DNA from: Synechococcales cyanobacterium C42_A2020_086 | Lineage (GTDB): Bacteria > Cyanobacteriota > Cyanobacteriia > Elainellales > Elainellaceae | Length of the DNA stretch: 64,000 nt | NCBI GenBank assembly: GCA_015272325.1 | Contig: JACYLU010000001.1 | Span: forward strand, 62,001 to 126,000 | Reading direction: 5' to 3' | Shown here: one piece after another, positions 16,355-24,193 of the stretch | How positions within the stretch are numbered: position 1 is the first letter of the stretch | Layout of the letters: each line of letters begins with the position of its first letter | Notes under the pieces: generated by a model | Told to the model about the DNA's origin: nothing | The model's database searches: none | Seen by the model: the letters and a program-made list of their open reading frames with translations, nothing else | Position numbers and translations under genes: made by a program

Positions 16355-16384
16355 GGCGTCTTATTCCAGGGCGTCTTATTCTAG
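16355..16384. repeat. Two-copy 15-bp tandem duplication over the psbI stop
   Basis: GGCGTCTTATTCCAG and GGCGTCTTATTCTAG lie head to tail with one difference. The right-hand copy contains the last psbI codons and stop; the left-hand copy is a duplicate of that tail outside the gene. Confidence 0.88.
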
Positions 16385-16492
16385 ATCGCGACGGTTGGGG
16401 TTGCGGGCTGGGTCATTCGACAGGAAGCCGAAGACAAACAGACCCACAAAGAAAGCAACGACGATATACACCACGATCTTAAGGGTCAACAT
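16376..16492 (-). CDS. psbI: Photosystem II reaction centre protein I
   Basis: 38 residues, [20 protein letters not shown] followed by [18 protein letters not shown]. This is almost the canonical PsbI sequence: one N-terminal membrane helix, then the conserved FLSNDP.RNP.R.DLE stromal tail. PsbI binds early to D1 and the reaction centre during photosystem II assembly. A ribosome site (GGGAGA) lies 6-11 bases before the ATG, and an AT-rich TATGATAAT -10-like sequence lies upstream near 16533-16545. The gene is too short for most automatic scans. Confidence 0.97.
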   Translation of the reverse strand: MLTLKIVVYIVVAFFVGLFVFGFLSNDPARNPNRRDLE

Positions 16493-16632
16493 ACGAGCAT
16501 CTCCCAGCAAGTTTGTTTAAAAAATAAGCTCCATTATCATACAGAAACATGGCACCCTTTGGGGACAAAATCTAATCGGGGATCATGCAGCTGCAGAACG
16601 AGCAGGCAGAACCACGGTCTGAATCGCCGCAG

Positions 16633-17079
16633 CTAATCGACCTTGTCCTGTAACGATTCTGGGGAGGGTAGAGAGACACTCGGACAATGGCCCTCGCAAA
16701 CTGGAAATTCCGATTCGTAGGTGCTTGTTCGCTGTCCGAAGAGGGCATAACGGTGGTCGCGAATTTGCTCGTAGAGTCGATCGCCAACCCACTTGAAGGG
16801 CAACATTCGGTAGGCATCGACTATGGGCTTGCCCAGAGGCAACAGCCGCCCAATTTCTTCTGCGGCAGCACTACCTTGCCAGCGTTGCGTCGGATCTTCA
16901 GCATTGATCACAATCATGCCTAACTCACACTCCTGCGCTGTAATGCCGTAGCGTTGCAAGGTCGCCTGATCCTGCATCGGCAGATAGCGAAATAGAGCAC
17001 CGCGATCCACCGCTTGCAGCAGTTTGACTAAATTGACGCACAGATTACAGTTGCCGTCGTAGATTACGTGATACACCAT
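16633..17079 (-). CDS. Thiol-disulfide oxidoreductase, DCC family (DUF393)
   Basis: 148 residues. The family signature YDGNCNLC (Asp-Cys-x-x-Cys) is at residues 7-14 and the later WQGSAAAEEIGRLLP and DAYRMLPFKWVGDRLYEQIRDHRY blocks match the DCC family. Two further cysteines occur in the tail (VCEGHCPS). DCC proteins have a thioredoxin-like fold and are thought to carry out thiol-disulfide chemistry; the partner is unknown. It lies just upstream of psbI on the same strand, with a 140-bp gap holding the probable psbI promoter. Confidence 0.88.
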   Translation of the reverse strand: MVYHVIYDGNCNLCVNLVKLLQAVDRGALFRYLPMQDQATLQRYGITAQECELGMIVINAEDPTQRWQGSAAAEEIGRLLPLGKPIVDAYRMLPFKWVGDRLYEQIRDHRYALFGQRTSTYESEFPVCEGHCPSVSLPSPESLQDKVD

Positions 17080-17268
17080 CGAGGCGATAGAGCCGAACAG
17101 ACTGCGGAAGTTGTCTCTCTTCTAGAGTAGCGTCACAGTCACGCTAGATGTAGTTCCTTTAATTGCATTCAGCCTAGCTACTTTGGGGAGCAAGGGCAGC
17201 GCTTCACCTCGACCGCAAAGCCGCTGCAAACTGAAAGATTTCCTTAAGCTTAATTTTCTACGGCGAGA

Positions 17269-17304
17269 GATAACCTTCGCTTAACCCATTCACGGATGTT
17301 ATCT
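17269..17304 (+). promoter_or_regulatory. Pho box and -10 element for pstS
   Basis: Two 8-mers, GATAACCT (17269-17276) and CTTAACCC (17280-17287), are separated by 3 bp. This fits the cyanobacterial SphR/PhoB Pho-box pattern (repeats of the type PyTTAAPyPyT/A with 3-bp spacers). After an 11-bp gap comes TTATCT (17299-17304), a plausible -10. The pstS ATG is 66 bp further on. The match is by eye: 6 of 8 and 7 of 8 to CTTAACCT. Confidence 0.6.
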
Positions 17305-17370
17305 TCACCATTGAACAGTAGGATGCTTGCGACATAGTCTGTAAATTTTTTTTCACACTGGGTAGATCGC

Positions 17371-18480
17371 ATGACATCCCTATCACGCCTCAAACGCAGA
17401 GCTTTCTTAACAACCCTAACCGTGATGTCGCTGGGGTTAGCGGTTTCTTGCGCTCCGAGCACCGATGCTCCTGCTCCGTCTGCTAATGCTCCGACAGCCC
17501 CAGCGGCCGGTGGTGGCGGTGGTGGCACCGTAACGTTGAGCGGTGCGGGCGCATCTTTCCCTGCTCCCCTCTACCAGCGTTGGTTCGCCGATTACAACAA
17601 GCAAAATCCGAATACTCAGATTAGCTATCAGTCGGTGGGTAGCGGCGCAGGTGTCGAGCAGTTCTTGGCAGGCACGGTCGATTTTGGCGCATCCGATGCT
17701 CCGCTGAAGGATGAAGAACGCGCGAAATTCGAGGAGAAGTTTGGTGCACCCCCCATTCAGGTGCCGATGACCGGTGGTAGTATCGTTTTCGCCTACAACC
17801 TGAACGGCGTCGATAACCTGAAACTATCTCGGGAAGCCTACTGCGGCATCGTTACGGGTGAGATTACTCGCTGGAACGACCCAGCCATTGCCTCGGCGAA
17901 CCCCGGCGCCAACCTGCCCAGCGAGCCGATCCAGTTTGTGCATCGCTCAGACGGTAGCGGTACCACCTTTGCCTTCACCAACCACCTGACGGCCGCTTGC
18001 CCCAACTGGACGGCTGGAGCCGACAAAGCGATCTCCTGGCCCACCGGTACAGGTGCTAAGGGCAACGAGGGCGTGACGGCCCAGATCCAGCAAACTCCGG
18101 GCGCCATCGGCTACACCGAATTCTCCTACGCTCGAGAAAACGGACTGCAAATGGCCGCGATTGAGAACAAGTCTGGCAAGATCGTCGAGCCGACCCCAGA
18201 AGCTGGAGCGCTGGCGTTCAAGGGCGAAACGATTCCCGCTGACTTCGCGCTGCTGGTTCCCGACCCTGCCAACCCGGATGCGTATCCCATCTCCACCCTA
18301 ACGTGGCTCTTGCTGTATCCGCAGATGCAGGATGCAGCCAAGGCAGACGCCCTGAAGAGCGTGATTTCATGGGCACTGAGCGACGGTAAAGCTCAAGCTA
18401 CTGATCTAGGCTACCTTCCTCTAGAAGATGAGCTAGCAACCAAGGTGAAAGCTGAGGTTGAAAAGATCACAGTCAAATAA
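17371..18480 (+). CDS. pstS: Phosphate ABC transporter, substrate-binding lipoprotein
   Basis: 369 residues. A lipoprotein signal peptide (basic start, hydrophobic core, LAVSC with Cys27) is followed by a low-complexity Ala/Pro/Gly linker to about residue 52. The mature domain begins VTLSGAGASFPAPLYQRWF, with the phosphate-binding motifs SGAGASFPAPL, GSGAGVEQFLAGTVDFGASDAPL and HRSDGSGTTFAFTNHL. It captures periplasmic phosphate for the PstCAB channel. A Pho box lies upstream, so induction by phosphate starvation is expected. A stable hairpin follows the gene before the rest of the cluster. Confidence 0.97.
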   Translation: MTSLSRLKRRAFLTTLTVMSLGLAVSCAPSTDAPAPSANAPTAPAAGGGGGGTVTLSGAGASFPAPLYQRWFADYNKQNPNTQISYQSVGSGAGVEQFLAGTVDFGASDAPLKDEERAKFEEKFGAPPIQVPMTGGSIVFAYNLNGVDNLKLSREAYCGIVTGEITRWNDPAIASANPGANLPSEPIQFVHRSDGSGTTFAFTNHLTAACPNWTAGADKAISWPTGTGAKGNEGVTAQIQQTPGAIGYTEFSYARENGLQMAAIENKSGKIVEPTPEAGALAFKGETIPADFALLVPDPANPDAYPISTLTWLLLYPQMQDAAKADALKSVISWALSDGKAQATDLGYLPLEDELATKVKAEVEKITVK

Positions 18481-18526
18481 AGGCTGGACGATCTGAATCC
18501 AAGCTCAACTACGACTAAGCAACTGG

Positions 18527-18560
18527 AGGCACAGGGGGTTACCTGAGATTTCCTGTGCCT
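18527..18560 (+). terminator. Hairpin after pstS (partial terminator or RNA-stabilising stem)
   Basis: AGGCACAGG (18527-18535) pairs perfectly with CCTGTGCCT (18552-18560), with a 16-base loop. No U-tract follows at once. Such stems between a binding-protein gene and its permease genes often limit read-through or protect the 3' end of the first transcript, which would give more PstS than PstCAB. Confidence 0.5.
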
Positions 18561-18654
18561 TCAGAATTCGCCCCCTTTTCCCAGCTCCCTTTCTGCATTG
18601 TGCAACACGCCCGTTCATTCCACCGCTCATGCTGGCATTGCGGGTGACCGACTC

Positions 18655-18682
18655 TTGATTTACAGCGATTGATTTACAGCGA
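18655..18682. repeat. Two-copy 14-bp tandem duplication
   Basis: TTGATTTACAGCGA occurs twice exactly, head to tail, followed by a further TTG. It belongs to the window-wide set of short duplications. Confidence 0.9.
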
Positions 18683-18925
18683 TTGCTCATCGAGAGCGAT
18701 CAAGAAAGTGTAAGGCAGACAACGCAGAAATTACCCGTTGACTTGGTACAGTCGGGTCATTGCTTTCCGACTAAGATCTGCTCAGCGATTTAGGTCAATA
18801 TCTGAATCAACGTCAATATTAATGTCAATCAATATCTCAGGATTCAGATTCAGCTATCTAGAGTGTTTACCAGCACCGCAGACTGGATTTTACACTAGCT
18901 TCTGATGTAAATTGTCGAGGACCCA

Positions 18926-19330
18926 ATGGCACCGTATACTCAACTAGAACCTGCAAGAACCGTATCCATTTTTCAACGCCAGCCTGACTGCAAAACAGTA
19001 GCAGCAGGAGAAATAATCTTCAAGGCAGGTGACCCCGGAGACTGCATGTATGGGCTGATTGAAGGGGAGGTTGAAGAATTGGTAGACGATCAGGTTCTGG
19101 AAACCATCAAGGCTGGTGATGTCTTTGGAGTCGGGGCGCTGGTTCACCCCGATGGTACACGCGTGTCCACGGCTAGAGCCAAAACTGACTGCACTCTAGC
19201 TTTCCTCGACCAGGAGCGATTTCTCTTTGCGATTCAAGAAACGCCGATGTTTGCGCTGAATGTCATTCGCAGCTATTCAGACCGCTTGAAGAAATTTAAG
19301 AAGCATCCGTTGGATAAAACCACTGGATAA
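18926..19330 (+). CDS. Single-domain cyclic-nucleotide-binding-like protein in the pst cluster
   Basis: 134 residues forming one cNMP-binding beta-barrel (about 20-110) with a short Lys-rich tail and no DNA-binding helix-turn-helix. The phosphate-binding cassette reads KAGDVFGVGALVHPDGTRVSTARA. The Arg79 that contacts the cyclic phosphate is kept, but the usual Glu of FGE.AL is Val69, so cNMP binding may be weak or lost. It lies between pstS and pstC on the same strand, so it is probably part of the phosphate regulon. Its stop codon lies in a 13-bp tandem duplication (19311-19336). Function unknown; an adaptor or sensor for the transporter is an inference. Confidence 0.87.
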   Translation: MAPYTQLEPARTVSIFQRQPDCKTVAAGEIIFKAGDPGDCMYGLIEGEVEELVDDQVLETIKAGDVFGVGALVHPDGTRVSTARAKTDCTLAFLDQERFLFAIQETPMFALNVIRSYSDRLKKFKKHPLDKTTG

Positions 19331-19461
19331 AACCGTCGTTTAGAGCTGCCTACTGGTTACCTCCTGCCTACGTCCAGAATCGCAGAGTGCATCATCTGCT
19401 GATTGCCGGTAGACCGTTATTTCTGTTCTGAAGCTACTGTTCTCCCTGCTGAAAAATCATC

Positions 19462-20430
19462 ATGACCTCGCCGCCAATCACTGCTCACCAAACTGAGAAT
19501 CTCATTGATTCCTCGCAAAAATTTAATCCGACTCGCCTAGTCGATCGCATTTTCAAGGTGCTGTCTTTGCTGCTGGCGCTGAGTATCGGATTTGTGCTGT
19601 TGTGGATTACCTACTCGCTGCTGGGCATTGCCTTTCCCGCCATTGCTCAGTTCAACCTGGGATTCCTGACGAGTCAGGCATGGGACCCGGTGCAAGACCT
19701 GTATGGTGCACTGCCGCAGATCTACGGCACCATCGTCAGCTCAATTATTGCACTCCTGTTTGCTGTGCCTCTCGGCGTCGGGGTGGCGATTTTCTTGAGC
19801 GAGAACTTTTTGCCGCAAAAAATTCTCACCCCCATTGCCTTCCTCGTTGAGCTGCTGGCTGCCATTCCGAGCGTGGTCTACGGGATGTGGGGCATCTTTG
19901 TGTTTATCCCCTTCATTCTGCCGGTGCTGCAGTTCATTCATCAGCTCTTTGGCTGGATCCCTCTATTTTCCACCTCTCCTTCCACTCGGCAGATGTTTGC
20001 CACCGCAATGGTGCTGGCGATCATGATTCTGCCAACGATTATTGCCATCTCCCGCGACACCATGGTTTCCCTGTCTCCGGCACTGCGTCAGGGTGCCTAT
20101 GGTCTGGGTGCGACTCGCTGGGAGACGATTACTCGGGTACTAGTGCCAGCCGGGCTATCGGGCATTATCGGCTCGGTGATGCTAGCCCTAGGACGCGCCC
20201 TCGGGGAAACCATGGCCGCCGCTATGCTGATCGGAAATGCCAACCGAATTAATGTTTCTCTCTTTGCTCCCGCCTCTACGATTTCAGCGCTGATTGCCAA
20301 CCAGTTTGGAGAAGCGAGTGGATTACAGCGGTCTGCCTTGTTCTATCAAGCGCTGATTCTGATGATCATCACCCTCATCGTCAACATGTTGGCGGAGGTG
20401 ATTGTCAGCCGCTTCCAGCAGGTTGAGTAG
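19462..20430 (+). CDS. pstC: Phosphate ABC transporter permease PstC
   Basis: 322 residues with six or so membrane helices. It has the inner-membrane component signature in the C-terminal half (GLGATRWETITRVLVPAGLSGI, then LGRALGETMAAAMLIGNA), which includes the EAA-loop region contacting PstB and the conserved GRALGETMA block of PstC. It forms the phosphate channel with PstA. It lies 131 bp after the cNMP-domain gene and 84 bp before pstA. Confidence 0.96.
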   Translation: MTSPPITAHQTENLIDSSQKFNPTRLVDRIFKVLSLLLALSIGFVLLWITYSLLGIAFPAIAQFNLGFLTSQAWDPVQDLYGALPQIYGTIVSSIIALLFAVPLGVGVAIFLSENFLPQKILTPIAFLVELLAAIPSVVYGMWGIFVFIPFILPVLQFIHQLFGWIPLFSTSPSTRQMFATAMVLAIMILPTIIAISRDTMVSLSPALRQGAYGLGATRWETITRVLVPAGLSGIIGSVMLALGRALGETMAAAMLIGNANRINVSLFAPASTISALIANQFGEASGLQRSALFYQALILMIITLIVNMLAEVIVSRFQQVE

Positions 20431-20514
20431 GGATTGTACCTTTCATCCTTCATGCTTCTGCTCTAGTAATTAGTCATTTCCTAGCCTTCGACCTTCTACC
20501 TGCTCTCAACTGCT

Positions 20515-21420
20515 ATGACTAGTTCCCCTAATTCGGCTAACTCGAAAGGTCAATCTGCCGTGTCGCAGTACAGCGTAGCACCGCAGCGTCAGTTCTTTGG
20601 CAATTTCATGACGGGGCTGGTGCTGTTCTGCGTGGCGTTGGCCCTGTTGCCGTTGGCGTCCATCCTGTTCATGGTGCTGTCTCAAGGATTGAGCCGCCTG
20701 CTGCAAGACTTTCCCTCTGTCTTTACTCAGCTGCCGCCACCCCCCCTAGTTGATGGAGGTGGATTCCGTAACGCCATTGTAGGTACGATAATCACCAGTT
20801 TGTTGGGCGCATTGATTAGTGTGCCGGTGGGCATTATGGCTGCCATCTACACCGTTGAGTTTGGGCAAGGAAACCGGATTTCACAGTTTGTCCGCTTTTG
20901 TACAAACGTGTTGAGCGGTGTCCCCTCGATCATTGCCGGACTGTTCGCCTACGGGATTGTGGTGCTAGCAATGGGAACTTTCTCCGCTACAGCAGGAGGG
21001 GTAGCGCTCTCGGTCTTGATGGCACCGATTGTGATTCGCACCACGGAGGAAGGTTTGAAGTCTATCCCTCGGGATGTGCGGCAGGCGATTGTCGGCATTG
21101 GCGCAACCAATTTCCAAGGCATTTTCAGCGTGATTCTGCCGGCGGTGTTGCCCTTTATTGCCACCGGTGTAACCTTGGCCCTGGCGCGGGCAGCCGGTGA
21201 AACCGCTCCGCTGCTGTTTACCGCCTTGTTCAACCAATATGACGCCCGCAACCCGCTGCGTGAACCGACGGCAACCCTTTCGGTGTTGATCTACAACTAC
21301 GCGATTTCTCCGTTCCGAAACCAGAATGAGTTAGCCTGGGCAGCCGCCTTGATCGTAGTCCTGCTGATCTTGGGTATCAGCGTTATCTCTCGCAGTCTGA
21401 CAAGCCGCAAGGTTTACTAG
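20515..21420 (+). CDS. pstA: Phosphate ABC transporter permease PstA
   Basis: 301 residues. It has about six membrane helices, the conserved GVPSIIAGLFAYG segment, and the EAA-type loop EEGLKSIPRDVRQAIVGIGAT followed by LARAAGETAPLLFTALFNQY, which is typical of PstA. It pairs with PstC. The first 28 residues are polar and cytoplasmic. The start is ATG at 20515, after a short spacer with no obvious ribosome site. Confidence 0.96.
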   Translation: MTSSPNSANSKGQSAVSQYSVAPQRQFFGNFMTGLVLFCVALALLPLASILFMVLSQGLSRLLQDFPSVFTQLPPPPLVDGGGFRNAIVGTIITSLLGALISVPVGIMAAIYTVEFGQGNRISQFVRFCTNVLSGVPSIIAGLFAYGIVVLAMGTFSATAGGVALSVLMAPIVIRTTEEGLKSIPRDVRQAIVGIGATNFQGIFSVILPAVLPFIATGVTLALARAAGETAPLLFTALFNQYDARNPLREPTATLSVLIYNYAISPFRNQNELAWAAALIVVLLILGISVISRSLTSRKVY

Positions 21421-21627
21421 GAGGTCCCATTCAGCGAACCAGCTCGCTGAGGATGCTAACGCCAAGCTCCAGGATTGTATTCCTGCTAGTAGATGCCCCA
21501 ATCGCAGGAAGTACTTGCCTCTGTAACGGCTCTAGTATGACCCTAAGCTTTCATTACCAGCCTCCTAATCCGTCTTCTGGTCTTTCGACGTTCCGTTCAG
21601 CAACTGTTTCCTTTCATCTTTCAGACT

Positions 21628-22449
21628 ATGACTAACCCCTCAATCGAAACGAATCATACTTCTCCAATTCATGGTGACGTAGTTATTCGTACTGAAAACG
21701 TCTCCATCTATTACGGCTCTTTCCAGGCGGTTCGGAATGTCTTTTTAGATATTCCGAAAAATCGGGTAGTTGCCTTTATCGGTCCTTCGGGCTGCGGTAA
21801 AAGTACTCTGCTTCGGTGCTACAACCGCTTGAACGATTTGATTCCAGGAGCGCGGGTTGAAGGCAAAATCACCTATCAAGGCGTTGACTTATACGACCCT
21901 AAAGTGGATCCGGTGGAAGTGCGGCGGCGCATCGGCATGGTGTTTCAGCGGCCCAACCCGTTCCCGAAGTCCATCTACGAGAATATTGCCTTTGGTGCCC
22001 GAGTCAATGGCTTCAAGGGCGATCTCGATGAACTCGTCGAGCGTTCGTTGCGTGGCGCGGCGCTCTGGGATGAGGTGAAAGACAAACTCAAGGAAAGCGG
22101 ACTCTCGCTCTCGGGCGGTCAGCAGCAGCGTCTGTGTATCGCTCGCGCTATCGCCATTGAACCGGAAGTAATCCTCATGGACGAACCTTGCTCCGCTCTA
22201 GACCCCATCTCGACCCTGCGGGTAGAAGATCTGATCAATGAGCTGAAGCAGCAGTTCACGATCATCATCGTGACTCACAATATGCAGCAAGCCTCCCGCG
22301 TTGCCGACTACACGGCATTCTTCAACGCAGAGGCCGGCGAAACCGGCAGCCGCTTTGGCTACCTCGTGGAATATGCACCGACCGAGCAGATTTTCAATGC
22401 TCCTCAGCAGCAAGCCACGCAGGATTACGTCAGCGGTCGTTTCGGCTAA
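21628..22449 (+). CDS. pstB: Phosphate ABC transporter ATP-binding protein
   Basis: 273 residues. Walker A is [12 protein letters not shown], the signature is [16 protein letters not shown] and Walker B is [13 protein letters not shown], followed by the switch His in [14 protein letters not shown]. The [18 protein letters not shown] block is diagnostic of PstB. It powers phosphate import through PstCA. A 207-bp gap separates it from pstA; the small open frame there has no ribosome site and is not called. Confidence 0.97.
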   Translation: MTNPSIETNHTSPIHGDVVIRTENVSIYYGSFQAVRNVFLDIPKNRVVAFIGPSGCGKSTLLRCYNRLNDLIPGARVEGKITYQGVDLYDPKVDPVEVRRRIGMVFQRPNPFPKSIYENIAFGARVNGFKGDLDELVERSLRGAALWDEVKDKLKESGLSLSGGQQQRLCIARAIAIEPEVILMDEPCSALDPISTLRVEDLINELKQQFTIIIVTHNMQQASRVADYTAFFNAEAGETGSRFGYLVEYAPTEQIFNAPQQQATQDYVSGRFG

Positions 22450-22513
22450 TCGTTTTGACCAACAAATATGGCAATCCTAATCTGGATTGTGAAGGGGCTT
22501 TCTAAAGAGCAAT

Positions 22514-22562
22514 AAAAAAAAATCGGGGGCAAACGCATTTGAGTCATCAGACGCCTTGCCCC
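22514..22562 (-). terminator. Rho-independent terminator for ispG
   Basis: Read on the minus strand, GGGGCAA pairs with TTGCCCC, with a loop of about 23 bases holding a further GCG/CGC pairing. It is followed by CGATTTTTTTTT. It sits about 40 bases after the ispG stop, between the convergent pstB and ispG genes, and may stop both. Confidence 0.7.
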
Positions 22563-22601
22563 TCTTGTGCTTTGTACTGTTGATTCGTTAGGGATGATTA
22601 G

Positions 22602-23837
22602 TTAGGGATCGATCCAGCGACCGTCGGCCTTGATCAGATTAATCAACTCTTCCACGCCTTGGGCTTCGGGCACCTTGCGGATTTCCTCCCGCCCCCGATA
22701 GAGGGAAATATAGCCAGCTTGCTTGCCCACATAGCCATAGTCGGCGTCTGCCATCTCACCCGGACCATTGACAATGCAGCCCATGACCGCAATATTCAAC
22801 CCCGTCAGATGCTGCGTTGCTTCCCGAACTTTGTGCAGCACGTCTTCCAGGTTAAACAACGTCCGCCCACAGGAAGGGCAGGCGACATATTCCACCATTG
22901 TGCGACGTAGCCCCAGAGCCTGTAAAATGCTGTAGCAAACCGGGATTTCTTTCTCCGGCGCTTCGGTGAGGGAGACGCGGATGGTGTCGCCGATACCTTC
23001 TGCGAGCAGGGTGCCAATACCAGCGGTAGATTTAATGCGGCCATACTCACCATCGCCGGCTTCCGTGACGCCGAGATGTAGTGGGTAGTCCATGCCGAGC
23101 TGATCCATGCGCTGCACCATCAAGCGGTTGGCAGCAATCATCACTGGCACCTTCGAGGCTTTCAGGGAAATCTCCAGATTATAGAAATTGAGGTCTTCGC
23201 AGATGCGGATGAATTCCAGCGCTGACTCAACCATGCCTTCCGGAGTGTCGCCATAGGTAAACAGCATCCGTTCGGCCAGCGAGCCATGGTTCACCCCAAT
23301 CCGCATCGACTTATTTTGATCACGCAGGGAAACCACTAGCGGCTCTAAGGTTTCACGAATTTTGTCGCCAATTTCTTCAAACTCGGCTTTAGTGTATTCG
23401 GTGCGGTTAAAATTCGGCTTCTCGAATACGTACAGTCCAGGATTGATGCGCACGTTATCGACGTACTTAGCCACCTCCAGGGCGATCTTCATGCCGTTAT
23501 GGTGAACATCAGCCACCAAAGGTACGGGCTGGTAGGTGTCGTAAAGCTTCTGGCGGATCTGTTCCATCGCCTTGGCGTGGGCCATACTGGGCACCGTAAC
23601 CCGGACAATCTCGCAGCCGATTTCGTGCAGCCGCCGAATTGCTGCCACAGAGCCGTCGATATCCAAGGTGTCTTCGTTGATCATCGACTGCACCGCCACC
23701 GGATGCCCGCCGCCAATCGTGATACTGCCGACCGGTACCGGACGGGTTTTGCGGCGACGAATGGTGCCATTGGTAGATAGGTCAATCGAGGAGTGGACTG
23801 ACGGCTGAGGGGTCACGGGAGTGGGAAGAGTCTGCAT
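22602..23837 (-). CDS. ispG: 4-hydroxy-3-methylbut-2-enyl diphosphate synthase (GcpE)
   Basis: 411 residues. It starts with the conserved [25 protein letters not shown] block and carries the Fe-S ligands in [12 protein letters not shown] and [19 protein letters not shown]. The enzyme turns MEcPP into HMBPP, the penultimate step of the MEP isoprenoid pathway. In cyanobacteria it uses ferredoxin and supplies precursors for carotenoids and chlorophyll. It is monocistronic, with its own terminator and a 356-bp gap upstream. Confidence 0.97.
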   Translation of the reverse strand: MQTLPTPVTPQPSVHSSIDLSTNGTIRRRKTRPVPVGSITIGGGHPVAVQSMINEDTLDIDGSVAAIRRLHEIGCEIVRVTVPSMAHAKAMEQIRQKLYDTYQPVPLVADVHHNGMKIALEVAKYVDNVRINPGLYVFEKPNFNRTEYTKAEFEEIGDKIRETLEPLVVSLRDQNKSMRIGVNHGSLAERMLFTYGDTPEGMVESALEFIRICEDLNFYNLEISLKASKVPVMIAANRLMVQRMDQLGMDYPLHLGVTEAGDGEYGRIKSTAGIGTLLAEGIGDTIRVSLTEAPEKEIPVCYSILQALGLRRTMVEYVACPSCGRTLFNLEDVLHKVREATQHLTGLNIAVMGCIVNGPGEMADADYGYVGKQAGYISLYRGREEIRKVPEAQGVEELINLIKADGRWIDP

Positions 23838-24084
23838 ATCCCAAAATCGATTAGTAAGGTTCTAGTAGGTTCTATAGGTTCTATAAAAATGGCGCAGAAG
23901 CAGCAGGCTGCTAGAACGGAGCGCGAAACGCTCGCCCACCTTCCAGAGTGCCACAAGTGGGGACGATTGAGGAGTGTGCGATATTAAAACCCCATCAGCA
24001 GTGGCAAGGTCGAGATGGGGGCAACGGCTAGAGGCAAAACCGGATGTAAAACCCAGCAGTCCGGTTCCGCATCTATTCGGGACG

Positions 24085-24112
24085 CTAGCGTCATAGCTCT
24101 AGCGTCATAGCT
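24085..24112. repeat. Two-copy 14-bp tandem duplication
   Basis: CTAGCGTCATAGCT occurs twice exactly, head to tail, just beyond the ftsH terminator. Confidence 0.9.
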
Positions 24113-24127
24113 AGTTCTCGGGTGCGC

Positions 24128-24158
24128 AAAAAAGCCCCCATGCTTAGAGCATGAAGGC
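24128..24158 (-). terminator. Rho-independent terminator for ftsH
   Basis: On the minus strand an 11-bp stem GCCTTCATGCT/AGCATGGGGGC (two G-U pairs) with loop CTA is followed directly by six Ts. It is 36 bases after the ftsH stop. This is the clearest terminator in the window. Confidence 0.88.
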
Positions 24159-24193
24159 ATCCACTGAAGTCAAGGTGTGAGGTTTAGCCAGGC

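Larger units (their letters stand above)
18481..18925. other. Spacer between pstS and the cNMP-domain gene
   Basis: Holds the pstS hairpin, a 14-bp tandem duplication (TTGATTTACAGCGA x 2, 18655-18682) and, close to the next gene, an inverted repeat TTTACA-N11-TGTAAA at 18889-18911. The last may be an operator, but the arms are short. I see no coding sequence in it. Confidence 0.5.
23838..24193. other. Gap between ispG and ftsH
   Basis: Contains the ispG promoter region, with a three-copy AGGTTCTA(G)T duplication at 23857-23884, a 14-bp x 2 duplication at 24085-24112, and the ftsH terminator at 24128-24158. I see no coding sequence. Confidence 0.5.

Noticed and set aside
18889-18911. CRP-type operator before the cNMP-domain gene
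   Set aside because: TTTACA-N11-TGTAAA is an inverted repeat but does not fit TGTGA-N6-TCACA, and the arms are short.
21453-21635. 60-codon open frame between pstA and pstB
   Set aside because: No ribosome site, no motif, and it overlaps the pstB start.
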